A stretch of DNA of 64,000 bases from Aphanizomenon flos-aquae FACHB-1287 (GCF_014698755.1 NZ_JACJTO010000003.1:124001-188000); one strand, 5' to 3'; counted from the stretch's first letter, positions 8,223 through 17,862 are shown. Numbers and translations are program-made. The notes: a model not told the origin generated them from the sequence alone.

Positions 8223-9158
8223 ATGGTTAATTTTGGGCTGAACTCAGCCAGTGTTTTAGCTCAGGTAAATTTTGGAGCAAACTCAGCCAGTATTCTGGGA
8301 ATTTTCCTGGCTGTAGCTGGAGCAGCACTGTACTTTCTTCGTACTGTCCGTCCAGAACTGTCAAGAGATCAAGACATCTTTTTTGCAGCGGTTGGCTTAT
8401 TATGTGGCTTTATTCTGGTCTTCCAAGGTTGGCGACTTGATCCAATTTTACAATTTGGTCAACTGCTTTTGGTAGGTTCTACGGTATTTTTTGCGGTTGA
8501 AAGTATTCGTTTGCGGAGTATCGCTACTCAACAAGCTAAACGGAATACTCCCATAGTAGATGATGAGCGGGAGGTCAGCAGAAAATATTCCTATTCTGAG
8601 CGGCGCAATTATCAAGCGGAGATGGATGCAGATTTAGAACCGCTACCTTATGAAGAAGAGGAAGAAGTTCCTCAACGCCCCAGAATTCGCGGTAGTCGTG
8701 ATGAGCGTTCTCCCCGTGATGACTATTACGAAGACCAATCACCCCGCAGTTCATCAAACCCACGCACCAGAGAAAGACCGGATTCAGGAGCAAGAAAACG
8801 TCGTTCTAATTCTGGGCGTTCGGTCAGTCGTCCCAGCGGGAGTTATGAAGATGAAAATTGGGGTTCTGCTTCTAGACCAGTTGATGATTGGGAAGGTTCA
8901 AATTCTCAAGATGAAGCCAGAAAACCACCACGGCGCAATAATAGCGGTAATAGCCCTAATAATCGTCCCCCACGCCCTGAAAGCGGTGAGGATGATACTC
9001 CTACTTCTAGACCGAGAAAACGTCGTCCCCCCAGAGATTCAGTTCCTCCCAGAAGACAAGATGATGATGAGGCGATACCCACGGAGTATGTACCCTACAA
9101 TCCCATTAATAAGCCAAATAATGAGCCGGATAATTCCGATTTTGATACCGATATTTAA
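8223..9158 (+). CDS. ycf66: Ycf66 family protein
   Basis: The first ~100 residues carry the Ycf66 signature: NFGANSASILGIFLAVAG, a second span around LCGFILVFQGWRLDPIL and a third around LLVGSTVFFAVESIRLR, so three membrane segments. The amino end contains a near-repeat (NFGLNSASVL then NFGANSASIL), which may be a duplicated start. The remaining ~200 residues are rich in Arg, Ser, Pro, Asp and Glu and look disordered. The family is conserved in cyanobacteria and some plastids and lies near psbX; its role is not established. A frame inside it (8650-9189) is a shadow. Confidence 0.88.
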   Translation: MVNFGLNSASVLAQVNFGANSASILGIFLAVAGAALYFLRTVRPELSRDQDIFFAAVGLLCGFILVFQGWRLDPILQFGQLLLVGSTVFFAVESIRLRSIATQQAKRNTPIVDDEREVSRKYSYSERRNYQAEMDADLEPLPYEEEEEVPQRPRIRGSRDERSPRDDYYEDQSPRSSSNPRTRERPDSGARKRRSNSGRSVSRPSGSYEDENWGSASRPVDDWEGSNSQDEARKPPRRNNSGNSPNNRPPRPESGEDDTPTSRPRKRRPPRDSVPPRRQDDDEAIPTEYVPYNPINKPNNEPDNSDFDTDI

Positions 9159-9163
9159 AATAT

Positions 9164-9748
9164 TTGGGGTGGACGACGGAAAACATTGATGTGAAGACAT
9201 TTACATTTAGCTTCTGGCTCCAAAAATCACTTTATTGGAGCCTAATTTTTGGTTTGGTTAGTTTACTAGTATCTTGTACTGCTGATAATATTCCGATGGG
9301 AGTGACTTCTCTGAATAGCCGATATACGGAGGAACAACCTGCTATTAGTGGAAATGGTCGTTTGTTAGCGTTTATATCTAATCGCTCTCGTCATCAGCAG
9401 TTATTAATATACGATTTAGAAAATCAGAGTTTTATACCGACACCGGGCTTAAACCGACAATCAGTAGTTGCAGAAAGTCCTAGTTTGAGTTATTCGGGAC
9501 GCTACATTTGTTATATTACTAGTGATCAGGGTAGACCTGTAGTAGCACTTTATGATCGGGCTTCCCAACAGTCACAGATTCTAACTCCTACCTATCGTGG
9601 TTGGGTAAGAAATCCTAGTATTAGTCCTGATGGTCGTTATGTGGCGTTTGAATCATCTGATCGTGGACAATGGGATATTGAAGTTTTAGACAGGGGTCCG
9701 ACTGTTGAGTTAGATATTCCTAATGGTGCAACAGTGAATACCAATTAA
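9164..9748 (+). CDS. TolB-like beta-propeller lipoprotein
   Basis: The 194-residue product starts 5 bases after ycf66 stops. A hydrophobic segment ends in LLVSC, a lipobox, so Cys38 or so is probably lipidated; an unusually long amino extension (MGWTTENIDVKTF) suggests the true start may be a later codon. The rest holds propeller-type repeats: QPAISGNGRLLAFISNRS, ESPSLSYSGRYICYITS and NPSISPDGRYVAFESSDRG, i.e. WD40-like/PD40 blades as in TolB. Three to four blades are too few for a closed propeller, so it may pair with the homologous gene downstream. Exact role unknown. Confidence 0.75.
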   Translation: MGWTTENIDVKTFTFSFWLQKSLYWSLIFGLVSLLVSCTADNIPMGVTSLNSRYTEEQPAISGNGRLLAFISNRSRHQQLLIYDLENQSFIPTPGLNRQSVVAESPSLSYSGRYICYITSDQGRPVVALYDRASQQSQILTPTYRGWVRNPSISPDGRYVAFESSDRGQWDIEVLDRGPTVELDIPNGATVNTN

Positions 9749-9766
9749 AATTTCTTTTGTCTGAAT

Positions 9767-9857
9767 AATTGGTAATTGGTAATTGGTAATTGGTAATTGG
9801 TAATTGGTAATTGGTAATTGGTAATTGGTAATTGGTAATTGGTAATTGGTAATTGGT
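9767..9857. repeat. heptanucleotide tandem array (aattggt)x13
   Basis: Thirteen perfect units of aattggt lie between the two TolB-like genes. It is 18 bases after the stop of the first and 69 before the start of the second. The frame read through it on the minus strand is an artefact. Confidence 0.95.
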
Positions 9858-9925
9858 TTACCCTCTGCGGTTCCTCCTTCCTGCTTTTCTTTCCTGTTCC
9901 CTGTTCGCTGTTCCCTCATCTTTAA

Positions 9926-10450
9926 ATGAATTATAAATTATCAATTATTTTAATTTTCTGCTCAACTCTATTAACTGGGTGTTTTGGCTATCCACGTTTA
10001 CTCAGTTACCCGTTTGATTCGGGGGGAAGGAGTCTTAATAGTTTTTCATCGGAATTAAACCCGCAAATATCGGGTCGATATATTGTGTTTACGAGCGATC
10101 GCAGAGGCAGTCAAGATGTATATATGTTTGATACGTTAACTCGTAATTTGATAGATTTACCTGGGTTAAATTCTTTTGATACGATTGCTTCTCATCCAGC
10201 GGCTTCTGACAATGGTAAATTTATTGTGTTTGCTGCTAGTCGTCAAGGACGAACCCAAATTGTTTTTTATGATCGAGATGTACGTCAATTACGGAATTTA
10301 GCGGGTAATTTGCCAGGAGAAGTACGCAATCCTACCATTAGTGCTGATGGTAATAGAATCGCGTTTGAGTATAGTAATAATGGACAATGGGATGTTTTGG
10401 TTTATGACCGCTTTGGGCGAAAATTGAATATCCCTCAAGATCCTAGTTAG
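9926..10450 (+). CDS. TolB-like beta-propeller lipoprotein (paralogue)
   Basis: The 174-residue product begins with a signal peptide ending in the lipobox LLTGC, so it is an exported lipoprotein. Blades: NPQISGRYIVFTSDRRGSQD, SHPAASDNGKFIVFAASRQG and NPTISADGNRIAFEYSNNG. The last blade is nearly the same as in the upstream gene (GQWDI/GQWDVLVYDR), so the two arose by duplication and are now separated by a heptamer array. Together they would supply six to seven blades, enough for one propeller as a heterodimer; that is inference. Confidence 0.78.
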   Translation: MNYKLSIILIFCSTLLTGCFGYPRLLSYPFDSGGRSLNSFSSELNPQISGRYIVFTSDRRGSQDVYMFDTLTRNLIDLPGLNSFDTIASHPAASDNGKFIVFAASRQGRTQIVFYDRDVRQLRNLAGNLPGEVRNPTISADGNRIAFEYSNNGQWDVLVYDRFGRKLNIPQDPS

Positions 10451-10517
10451 TCAGGGGGAAAGCGGAAAGAAATATTATTTTGCAACTGACAACTGACAAC
10501 CAACAACTAACAACTGA

Positions 10518-11513
10518 CTAATCACTGTTTTGTACAGATTCGATGAGCGATCGCACTTGTTGAGTTCCTTGAGATGGTTCAAAGGAAAGGGGAAATTTAC
10601 CTTTTACTAGCATTCGTAACCCCAAAGGTGCAAGACTGAGTAATCCTTGTAAATCGCGGAAATAATCACCAACTACTTGGATTCCAAATTGACGTTCATC
10701 AATCCAACCACCTTGTTTGACTAAATCTACTAAAACCTTGCGGTGACGAATTGAACGACTGTCACTAGCTTGTTTACGTTCCAGAATTTCCTGTTTAATT
10801 TTGGTGATTTGCTCTAATGGAGCAACCGACATAGGACAAACCGAATCACAGTAAAGACAACGAGTACAACCCCAAACCCCTTGAATTCCTTCACTATAGC
10901 TTTCTAATCGTTGTTCTGTATTGCTATCACGGGAATCTGCTACCATGCGATATGCTTTAGCCAGAGCATGAGGTCCGACAAAGTCAGGATTGACTTCCAA
11001 AGCATTACATTCAGAATAACAAGCCCCACACATAATACAATTACCAGTTTGATCAAGGAGCGATCGCTCTTGTGGTGTTTGTAAAAACTCTCTTTCAGGA
11101 ACTTGTCTACTTGCTGTACTCACATAAGGGGTAACTGTCTCCAAATTATTCCAAAAACCACTCATATCCACCACCAAATCTTTAATGACCGGCATATTGC
11201 CCAAAGGTGCAACTGTAATTTCTGGAGTAGTTTGAGGCTGATTTCCAGATAGTGAGATTTTTTCTAGTCTAGCTAGTTCACTTCCCACATTTTCCTTACA
11301 AGCCAAAGCAGAACGGCCATTAATCCGCACAGCACAACTACCACAAATTGTATTGCGGCAATTTTTGCGAAATGCTAAAGTTCCATCTTGTTCCCACTTG
11401 ATCTGATTGAGACAATCCAGGATAGTATTGCCTGGTTCTACCTGTAAAAGGTAAGATTTGAGAACAGGACGAGAATTTTCTTGTTGTCGAGTAATCTTAA
11501 AAATAACTTCCAT
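10518..11513 (-). CDS. sdhB: succinate dehydrogenase/fumarate reductase iron-sulfur subunit
   Basis: The 331-residue protein has the [2Fe-2S] ferredoxin-like domain first (CRNTICGSCAVRINGRSALAC) and then two cysteine clusters for [4Fe-4S] and [3Fe-4S] centres (CIMCGACYSECNALEVNP and CTRCLYCDSVCPMSVAPLEQ). It passes electrons from the SdhA flavin to quinone in the thylakoid or plasma membrane. I chose ATG at 11511-11513 (MEVIFKIT) over the upstream start because family members begin there. SdhA is not adjacent, as is usual in cyanobacteria. Degenerate remnants of a caactga heptamer array lie just after its 3' end. Confidence 0.9.
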   Translation of the reverse strand: MEVIFKITRQQENSRPVLKSYLLQVEPGNTILDCLNQIKWEQDGTLAFRKNCRNTICGSCAVRINGRSALACKENVGSELARLEKISLSGNQPQTTPEITVAPLGNMPVIKDLVVDMSGFWNNLETVTPYVSTASRQVPEREFLQTPQERSLLDQTGNCIMCGACYSECNALEVNPDFVGPHALAKAYRMVADSRDSNTEQRLESYSEGIQGVWGCTRCLYCDSVCPMSVAPLEQITKIKQEILERKQASDSRSIRHRKVLVDLVKQGGWIDERQFGIQVVGDYFRDLQGLLSLAPLGLRMLVKGKFPLSFEPSQGTQQVRSLIESVQNSD

Positions 11514-12694
11514 TATTATCAATCCAAATGTGGGGTACAAATCTTCTCTATTGCCTTACCTACCTCAAAATCATGAAGCTAGGGAGGGATGAAGTCCAAA
11601 GCATCAAGTATAAAAATACATTTTCTTTTATGCTTAAGTTGACCAAAGCCTTCATCCTTGATCCTTTACACTTAATAGTTCTTTCGTCAAGCCCTAGTTA
11701 TAAAAATTCTACATCTTTAAATATATAGAAGTGTTCAAGCCAGTAAATATTTTTTCTGGTGGCTATCAAATACTCAATAGATGTGGTAAATTTATTCTTT
11801 CCCTAGACAGACGTGGACAATTTGATTCCTGCGGAGCGCTTCGCTATCAGAGCTTGGAATCTGACGGTAATCAATCGCGGAGACTTTCCAGCCCGTTTTT
11901 TGTTTCTAGTCACTCATAGCTAACGTAGTGAAGCTATAAAATTATAAACTTTAACTGACTCACAAAAAAGCTAGTCCAAAATAGATTAACTTTTATAAAA
12001 GTCTTGACATCATCCTTATGACAGCATCAACCATAGGGAAAATCTTTACTGGTTTTACCCCCTCTACTCCAGGGATATAGATCAAAATTTAGTTTCAATT
12101 TAAAATTTAAATTCAAAAAATATTTTGCTATTATTATTTCATGCTACTATTTAATAGAAAATTACGAACTAACAAAATCAGAAACAATAGCCGCATAAGC
12201 ACAGCTAAAGATGATGATTGGGTGCTAATCTATATCAAAGGCGAGTAAGATTAACACCGAGTGTGAAAAACCTGTAATTTATTGGCACAAAGAATGGCAG
12301 TTCCTCGATTTGAGGAAACCCCAAGACCGAACTGCATTAACTTTTTTGGAGTAGAACTAACCTGATTTGTAAAGGTGGCTTGAAGTTACACCGCTACAGT
12401 AGCACCCAAAGGGAAAATAATTTAATTTCTGATGGTTAATGATGGTTAAAAACGCAGTAAAATTAGTGACAATAAATTTTTGTGGCAACTATAACAGAGA
12501 ATCGAATTATAGTCATCTATCAGAGATTCCCTTGTTACTTCCATATCAGCAGGAATTCACTCATCACCCTCATGTTCGTTGATTTCTGAAGTCCAGTTGT
12601 GCCTATTGTCCATACTAGACTTAAAGAAAATTTTTGAATGGCTAAGTCCATTTTCCGCTAACATTTTGAAGAGATTAAGGAAAATTAGAACATA
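11514..12694. other. 1.2-kb region without a convincing protein gene
   Basis: Open frames here (for example 11528-11728 and 11731-11919) show no family signature and lack good ribosome binding sites. The stretch carries a HIP1-like remnant (gcggagcgcttcgctatcag, 11831-11850), tandem atggttaa units near 12431-12450 and the structured element at 12297-12347. Much of it is probably the long leader and control region of the cyAbrB gene at 12695. Confidence 0.55.
12297..12347 (+). promoter_or_regulatory. nested hairpin in the region upstream of cyAbrB
   Basis: GCAGTTC (12297-12303) pairs with GAACTGC (12329-12335); inside, CCTC (12303-12306) pairs with GAGG (12312-12315) leaving a single-stranded AAACCCCAAGACC. 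Six T residues follow at 12342-12347. This could be an intrinsic terminator of a short upstream transcript, a structured leader element or part of a small RNA. I do not recognise it as a named RNA family. Confidence 0.4.
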
Positions 12695-13120
12695 ATGGCT
12701 GAAATTGCAACTGCCCCATTAACTGGAAAAACATTGTTAGCGAAAGTTAAAGAACTTTCAAACTTACCACGTCGGGAAAGAGCCAAGCAATGTGGTTATT
12801 ACACTGTTACCAAAAATAGCCAAGTTCGGGTTAATTTAACAGATTTTTATGATGCTTTACTGTCAGCTAGAGGTATTCCCCTCAGCCCAGAAGCACCAAA
12901 AGATGGGCGTGGCCGCGAACCGACATATCGGGTCAGTGTTCATCAGAATGGTCAAATCGTGATTGGTGCAACCTACACCAAAGCTATGAACTTAAAGCCC
13001 GGTGATGAATTTGAAATTAGACTAGGTTACAAACATATTCACTTGATTCAACTCGGTGAAAGTGACAAACAATTAACCCAGTCTGATGATGATACTGATG
13101 AATCAGACGCAGAAGAATAA
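12695..13120 (+). CDS. cyAbrB transcriptional regulator (CalA type)
   Basis: The 141-residue protein is a cyanobacterial AbrB-like regulator: LTGKTLLAKVKELSNLPRRE at the start, a CGYYTVTKN segment, VNLTDFYDALLSARGI and, at the end, a swapped-hairpin AbrB motif (QNGQIVIGATYTKAMNLKPG), the reverse order of classic AbrB. An acidic tail (DDDTDESDAEE) follows. These dimeric or tetrameric DNA-binding proteins control nitrogen and carbon genes, hydrogenase and, in Anabaena, heterocyst development and iron superoxide dismutase. A long leader precedes it and the ATG is preceded by an aagga site 22 bases upstream, with aaaattag nearer. Confidence 0.9.
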   Translation: MAEIATAPLTGKTLLAKVKELSNLPRRERAKQCGYYTVTKNSQVRVNLTDFYDALLSARGIPLSPEAPKDGRGREPTYRVSVHQNGQIVIGATYTKAMNLKPGDEFEIRLGYKHIHLIQLGESDKQLTQSDDDTDESDAEE

Positions 13121-13318
13121 ATTTTTTCACCTATTAGGGGTAACTTAAAAGTCAATGCTGAATAATTTATCCCTGAAGCTACCGCTAATTAATAGCTGTA
13201 GTTAAATAATTTCAGTTGAATAAGACATAGAAAAACGTTTTGGACTCTTCCATTAGTCACAAATTCTAGTAGAGTCTTGATTATTAGTCAAGAAATCTAT
13301 TGTTGCGGGAAGTTAGTC

Positions 13319-14176
13319 ATGTTTTTTATGTCTATTCCACTGTCATTTTTAGTATCTTTGGCCAATACTTTACTGGAGTTTCTCAAAGATACACCAGTAT
13401 TTTTGGTCATAGCTTTTTTTATGATCTGGGTAAGTTGTTGGTTGCCATTAGTAGCAATTTTAGCCATTACCTTGAATTGGCAAATAGACAAATCTTTACA
13501 AACAGAGCAAAAAATTCCTTTATTGGTATCTCTCTATTTATTAGTCCCTCTGATTCTATGGGGATTCCAATGGTTGAAATTGGGTTCTTTCACTGATTAC
13601 GGACTAGTAGGGAAAGTTTCTGTTGTTAGTTCTTTCTTTCTAGGTTTTAGCTTGGGCGTTTTCGGCCTAGCTATAGTATTTTTTGGGCAACTTTACGTCG
13701 GTTGGTGCTATTTAGAAAAATCTCATTTCAAGTTAATACCATCTAACTTATTGATAATTTCCCTAGTAGCTTTGTTTGTCGGAGGAATAGAAGAACTGAT
13801 ATTTCGGGGCTTTTTATTGACTAAGTTAGAACAGAATTATTCAATTTGGTTAGGGGCAATTATTTCTAGCTTGATTTTTGCTGTCTTGCATTTGTTATGG
13901 GAACAAAAAGAAACGATTCCTCAACTACCTGGATTATGGCTAATGGGCATGGTATTAGTATTAGCGAGATTAGCTGATGATAATAATTTAGGGATAGCCT
14001 GGGGACTTCATGCTGGTTGGGTATGGGCGATCGCTACTATAGATACAGCGGAATTAATCACTTACACAGACAAAGTATCTCCATGGGTAACAGGTATAAA
14101 TAAAAAACCCCTAGGGGGGTTAACAGGAATTATTTGCGTTTTATCGACAGGAGGAGTGCTTCTATGGATATCTTAA
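13319..14176 (+). CDS. CPBP family intramembrane metalloprotease
   Basis: The 285-residue protein has about eight hydrophobic segments and the three Abi/CPBP motifs: EELIFRG (motif 1, EExxxR), AVLHLLWE (motif 2) and LHAGWVWA (motif 3), which provide the glutamates and histidines of the membrane-embedded active site as in Rce1. Substrates are unknown; relatives process membrane proteins or give bacteriocin self-immunity. I chose ATG 13319, preceded by gggaag, over a TTG at 13277. It stands alone between cyAbrB and a minus-strand gene. Confidence 0.85.
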   Translation: MFFMSIPLSFLVSLANTLLEFLKDTPVFLVIAFFMIWVSCWLPLVAILAITLNWQIDKSLQTEQKIPLLVSLYLLVPLILWGFQWLKLGSFTDYGLVGKVSVVSSFFLGFSLGVFGLAIVFFGQLYVGWCYLEKSHFKLIPSNLLIISLVALFVGGIEELIFRGFLLTKLEQNYSIWLGAIISSLIFAVLHLLWEQKETIPQLPGLWLMGMVLVLARLADDNNLGIAWGLHAGWVWAIATIDTAELITYTDKVSPWVTGINKKPLGGLTGIICVLSTGGVLLWIS

Positions 14177-14236
14177 TTATTAAGCGATATTTTTCGCTCC
14201 CAGAAACACTGGTAAACAAGAGGAAAGAAGAAAAAG

Positions 14237-14620
14237 TTACTTAATTCCGGTCAAAAATTGCCGTAAGCTGATTAAACTGAGAGTTTGTCCTAAACTGAGG
14301 GGTAACATAGATATACCTTCTAAACGGGATTGTACCCAGCCCTCACCCCAATACCATTCGTGAAAGCCATCAATGCTACCACTGAGTAATAACCGTAGAC
14401 AATTGGGTTTAACTACATCTACTCGATGATGAATAGAGATAAGTCCTGTCATTGTAGTGAACTCAAATCCTAGGGGTAATTTTATCGGCATTTCCGGGGG
14501 GAAACTTTGCCCCAAGAGCCATTTTTTTAGTTCTGCGGGATGGAGAATACTGTCATGAATGGCATTAGCTGATGCAGAAACTTCGATGCGGATTTGGCTT
14601 TGTTGAAATGTACCTAGCAT
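14237..14620 (-). CDS. SRPBCC-like hypothetical protein
   Basis: The 127-residue protein starts GTFQQSQIRIEVSASANAI and has HPAELKKWLLGQSF, VDVVKPNCLRLLLSGSIDG and HEWYWGEGWVQSRLEG; this order of beta strands, a helix with a cap and a final long helix (LSLGQTLSLISLRQFL) is typical of START/SRPBCC ligand-binding folds. It looks like a conserved cyanobacterial protein of unknown ligand. It is convergent with the CPBP protease gene and divergent from hslO. Confidence 0.6.
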   Translation of the reverse strand: MLGTFQQSQIRIEVSASANAIHDSILHPAELKKWLLGQSFPPEMPIKLPLGFEFTTMTGLISIHHRVDVVKPNCLRLLLSGSIDGFHEWYWGEGWVQSRLEGISMLPLSLGQTLSLISLRQFLTGIK

Positions 14621-14738
14621 AATGATCGGTAATTAATAATTGGTGAAAAAAATATTCTCCTCTATCCCCTACCTCTTCCCTAGTCACGAAACCACCTAAA
14701 ATATAAAAGTTACCTTGTCAAGAATTGTTAGGTTTTTC

Positions 14739-15632
14739 ATGGCAGATCAATTAATTCGTGCGACCACGACAGATGGTGGTATCAGAGCAGTTGGCGTGAT
14801 TACCACCCGATTAACAGAAGAAGCCCGACAACGCCATAAACTATCTTATGTGGCAACAGCAGCATTGGGAAGAAGTATGGCTGCCGGTTTATTAATGGCT
14901 TCTAGTATGAAACGGGTCGGCTCCAGGGTGAATGTTCGAATTAAGGGAGATGGTCCTTTAGGTGGTATATTAGCAGATGCGGGCTTAGATGGCACGGTCA
15001 GGGGCTATGTTGGTAATCCATCTGTGGAATTACCACCCAATAGTCGGGGTAAACTGGATGTTGGTAGGGCTGTGGGCAAAGGCTTTCTTTATGTAGTCCG
15101 GGATATTGGTTATGGTTTTCCTTACTCTAGTACCGTAGAACTGGTGTCTGGGGAAATAGGTGACGATGTTGCCCACTATTTAGCAAGTTCAGAACAAACT
15201 CCTTCAGCTTTAGTTTTGGGCGTATTTGTGGGGAAGCAGGGCGTAACCTCAGCAGGGGGGATACTAATACAAGTGTTACCCAAGGCGGCTCAGGATGAAG
15301 CCTTAGTGGCTACATTAGAATCACGGGTTTCAGCTTTATCCGGGTTTACACCATTACTCCAAGCAGGTAAGACACTGATAGAAATTTTTAACGATTTGTT
15401 AGGAGATATGGGATTGAACATATTTCCTGAAACTCAAATGCTACGCTTTCATTGTGGCTGCTCTTTTGATCGGGTGCTAGGGGCACTGAAAATATTGGGA
15501 GTGGCTGAACTGCAAGACATGATTCTTAAAGATAATGGTGCAGAAGCAATTTGTGACTTTTGCGGTAATATTTATCAGGCAAGTAGTGATGATTTAACCC
15601 AGTTAATTGGAGATTTACAAGAATCTGGTTAA
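14739..15632 (+). CDS. hslO: Hsp33 redox-regulated chaperone
   Basis: Hsp33 is a cytoplasmic holdase switched on by oxidation. The 297-residue product starts MADQLIRATTTDGGIR and shows the core GPLGGILADAGLDGTVRGYV, and in the C-terminal redox switch the zinc-binding cysteines HCGCSF and CDFCGN, all four present. I used ATG 14739 because the family starts with ADQLIRA; an upstream TTG frame adds eight residues without support. It is transcribed towards the large helical-repeat gene, 163 bases away. Confidence 0.95.
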   Translation: MADQLIRATTTDGGIRAVGVITTRLTEEARQRHKLSYVATAALGRSMAAGLLMASSMKRVGSRVNVRIKGDGPLGGILADAGLDGTVRGYVGNPSVELPPNSRGKLDVGRAVGKGFLYVVRDIGYGFPYSSTVELVSGEIGDDVAHYLASSEQTPSALVLGVFVGKQGVTSAGGILIQVLPKAAQDEALVATLESRVSALSGFTPLLQAGKTLIEIFNDLLGDMGLNIFPETQMLRFHCGCSFDRVLGALKILGVAELQDMILKDNGAEAICDFCGNIYQASSDDLTQLIGDLQESG

Positions 15633-15795
15633 TGTAAGCACTCATACTCAAACCAAGATACAGTAATGTTATTGATGGAGTGATGAGTGCCAAGAATGGG
15701 TTTTTCTAGATGGGAAAGTTAGGATAGCAAACATAAAATTATCTATATGGATCTATCTACTTTCATATCGCTATTCAATTCGTGTGGTGTGAGCA

Positions 15796-17862
15796 ATGAC
15801 AGAACGGGATATTCCAGATAATTGGTCTCAAGACCAAACAGGAGAACCAATTGGGCTGAACCCCAATTATATATCAGATCATCAAACTACTGATCTGACT
15901 GGGGTTGGTTCTCATTCTCAGTCTGTGCAGAAAAGAACAGGTAAAGATAACAAAGGTTTGGTTATAAATAGTGATTCAAATTTTAATCTTAATGTTTTAA
16001 CTGAGAAGTTGCCCCGCTGGACTAAAAGCTGGGTGTCTTGGGCGATAATCCTGACTTTGATTCCTGGTAGTATTGGTTTTCTGGCTATATCTATATTGTT
16101 TAAGCTGCCTTCTGCTCCTAATTGTCCACAGATTTTCTGGCCTTTGGCTAGTGCGTCTGTTAGGTTGCATTGTGCTCAGTTGGCTGCTTCTAAGCAAACT
16201 ATTAAGGATTTGTTACAAGCGATTACTCTGGTGAAGCAACTTCCAGAAAATCATCCTTTGCGGGGGGAAATTAATCGTCTTTTGGAAGAATGGTCACGGG
16301 ATATTTTAAAATTAGCTGATCAGAGTTTCCAATCTGGAAATTTGGAGGCAGCAATTGCTACAGCCCGTCAAATTCCTACTGATGTCAAAGTTAGTGAATT
16401 GGTAGAGGGGCAAATTCAAAAATGGCAGATGATTTGGTCAAAAGCGGAAGAAATTTACCAAGAAGCTGAAAAGGAACTGCGTCAACGACATTGGCAATCG
16501 GCTTTTATGCTCACATCTAAATTGCTGCGTGTAGATAATAAATACTGGGCAAGCACTAAATACGATCAATTAAATAACATTATTGTCACGGCGCGGGAAG
16601 ATGGGGATAAACTTTATAAGGCGGAAGCTTTAGCGAAAAGTAGCAATGTAGATAGTTTACTCAAAGCTGTTAAATTAGCTCAAACGATTAAACCAGATAG
16701 CTATCTATATCAAAAAGCTGAAGAGTTAATATCAGGCTTTGCTCGCAAAATGCTCAGGTTAGCACAGGCTAAAATGAAAGAGAGGGATGCTAATACAGCG
16801 TTGGAAATTGCCCGACAAATTCCGCCAATTACTGAATTGCAAGCGGAAGTTGATGATTTTATGGTTTTGGGTGAAGCTCAAAAAAGTGCTTTTATTGGGA
16901 CTGCGTCTGGGTTAGAAACGGCAATTTCCCAAGCTCAACAAATAGATGCTTCTAGGGATATTTATAATGAAGCACAACAATTAATTGCCCGTTGGCAATT
17001 GGAAATTGAAGATGTTTCTCGGTTAGAAAGAGGCCGGAGTTTAGCCAGTCAAGGCACAATTAATGATTTAACGGCAGCAATTTCCGAATTACAGCTAATT
17101 CCTGCTAATAATCCCCGTTCTAGGGAAGCGCGTCAAGAAATTAGACGCTGGCGTGGCCAAGTAGAGTCTATTGAAGATCAACCATATTTAGATCGGGCGG
17201 AACAAATAGCTATTAATGAAGATGTTAACTCATTACAAATAGCGATCGCTGAACTTAATCAAATTCGTTCTGGACGAGAATTATATCCAGAAGCGAGGAA
17301 AAAGATTAGACTATGGACGGACAAGATTGAGCGGATTCAAGACCAACCATATTTAGATCAAGCTAGGGCGTTAGCAGATAGCGGTAATTGGACAAATGCT
17401 ATTAGTGAAGCTAAAAAAATTGCTTCGTCAAGACGGGCTTTGTCTGGTGAAGCCCAATCCTTGGTAGATACTTGGGAGGAGCAAATTCGCGCTAAAGATA
17501 GTTGGCAAAAAGCCAAACAAGTTGCAGTTGCTGGCACTCCAGAAGCTTTGGTTCAAGCTATCGAGTTGGCAAATCGGGTATCTAATCGTAACAGTTTGCG
17601 TTTAGATGTGAACATTGCCATTGACCAATGGAGTCAACAATTATTACAAATAGCACGTTCTCAAAGTGAAGATGATGTTGCCAAAGCTATTGATACAGCG
17701 AAGTTAATCCCTCGTGGTAGTAGTGCTTATACTGATGCTAGGGAACAAATTAGAACTTGGCGGCAATTACTGATTCCCAAATCACCACTTACTCCATCAG
17801 TGGAATCCACGCCAGAAGCAACACCAGTAGAAGAATTTCAGCCTTCAGGAGTTAGTAATTAA
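15796..17862 (+). CDS. membrane-anchored helical-repeat protein of unknown function
   Basis: The 688 residues begin with about 75 polar residues, then one membrane span near 79-104 (WAIILTLIPGSIGFLAISIL), then about 550 residues of alpha-helical repeats. A unit of some 50 residues recurs: LxxAIxxAxxI, SxxYxEAxxxIxxWxxxIExI, with near copies at ISELQLIPANNPRSREARQE, IAELNQIRSGRELYPEARKK and ISEAKKIASSRRALSGEAQS. The pattern resembles TPR-like solenoids rather than coiled coils, so a protein-binding scaffold on the membrane is likely. Proteins like it are conserved in cyanobacteria; I know of no assigned function. Start chosen at ATG 15796. Confidence 0.7.
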   Translation: MTERDIPDNWSQDQTGEPIGLNPNYISDHQTTDLTGVGSHSQSVQKRTGKDNKGLVINSDSNFNLNVLTEKLPRWTKSWVSWAIILTLIPGSIGFLAISILFKLPSAPNCPQIFWPLASASVRLHCAQLAASKQTIKDLLQAITLVKQLPENHPLRGEINRLLEEWSRDILKLADQSFQSGNLEAAIATARQIPTDVKVSELVEGQIQKWQMIWSKAEEIYQEAEKELRQRHWQSAFMLTSKLLRVDNKYWASTKYDQLNNIIVTAREDGDKLYKAEALAKSSNVDSLLKAVKLAQTIKPDSYLYQKAEELISGFARKMLRLAQAKMKERDANTALEIARQIPPITELQAEVDDFMVLGEAQKSAFIGTASGLETAISQAQQIDASRDIYNEAQQLIARWQLEIEDVSRLERGRSLASQGTINDLTAAISELQLIPANNPRSREARQEIRRWRGQVESIEDQPYLDRAEQIAINEDVNSLQIAIAELNQIRSGRELYPEARKKIRLWTDKIERIQDQPYLDQARALADSGNWTNAISEAKKIASSRRALSGEAQSLVDTWEEQIRAKDSWQKAKQVAVAGTPEALVQAIELANRVSNRNSLRLDVNIAIDQWSQQLLQIARSQSEDDVAKAIDTAKLIPRGSSAYTDAREQIRTWRQLLIPKSPLTPSVESTPEATPVEEFQPSGVSN

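Noticed and set aside
8650-9189. 179-codon frame inside ycf66
   Set aside because: Shadow of the Arg/Ser/Pro-rich part of ycf66 in another frame; no binding site or signature.
9710-9919. Minus-strand frame of 69 codons
   Set aside because: Reads through the aattggt array and has no family signature.
11528-11919. Two short frames downstream of the sdhB start
   Set aside because: No recognisable family, poor starts and base composition like intergenic DNA.
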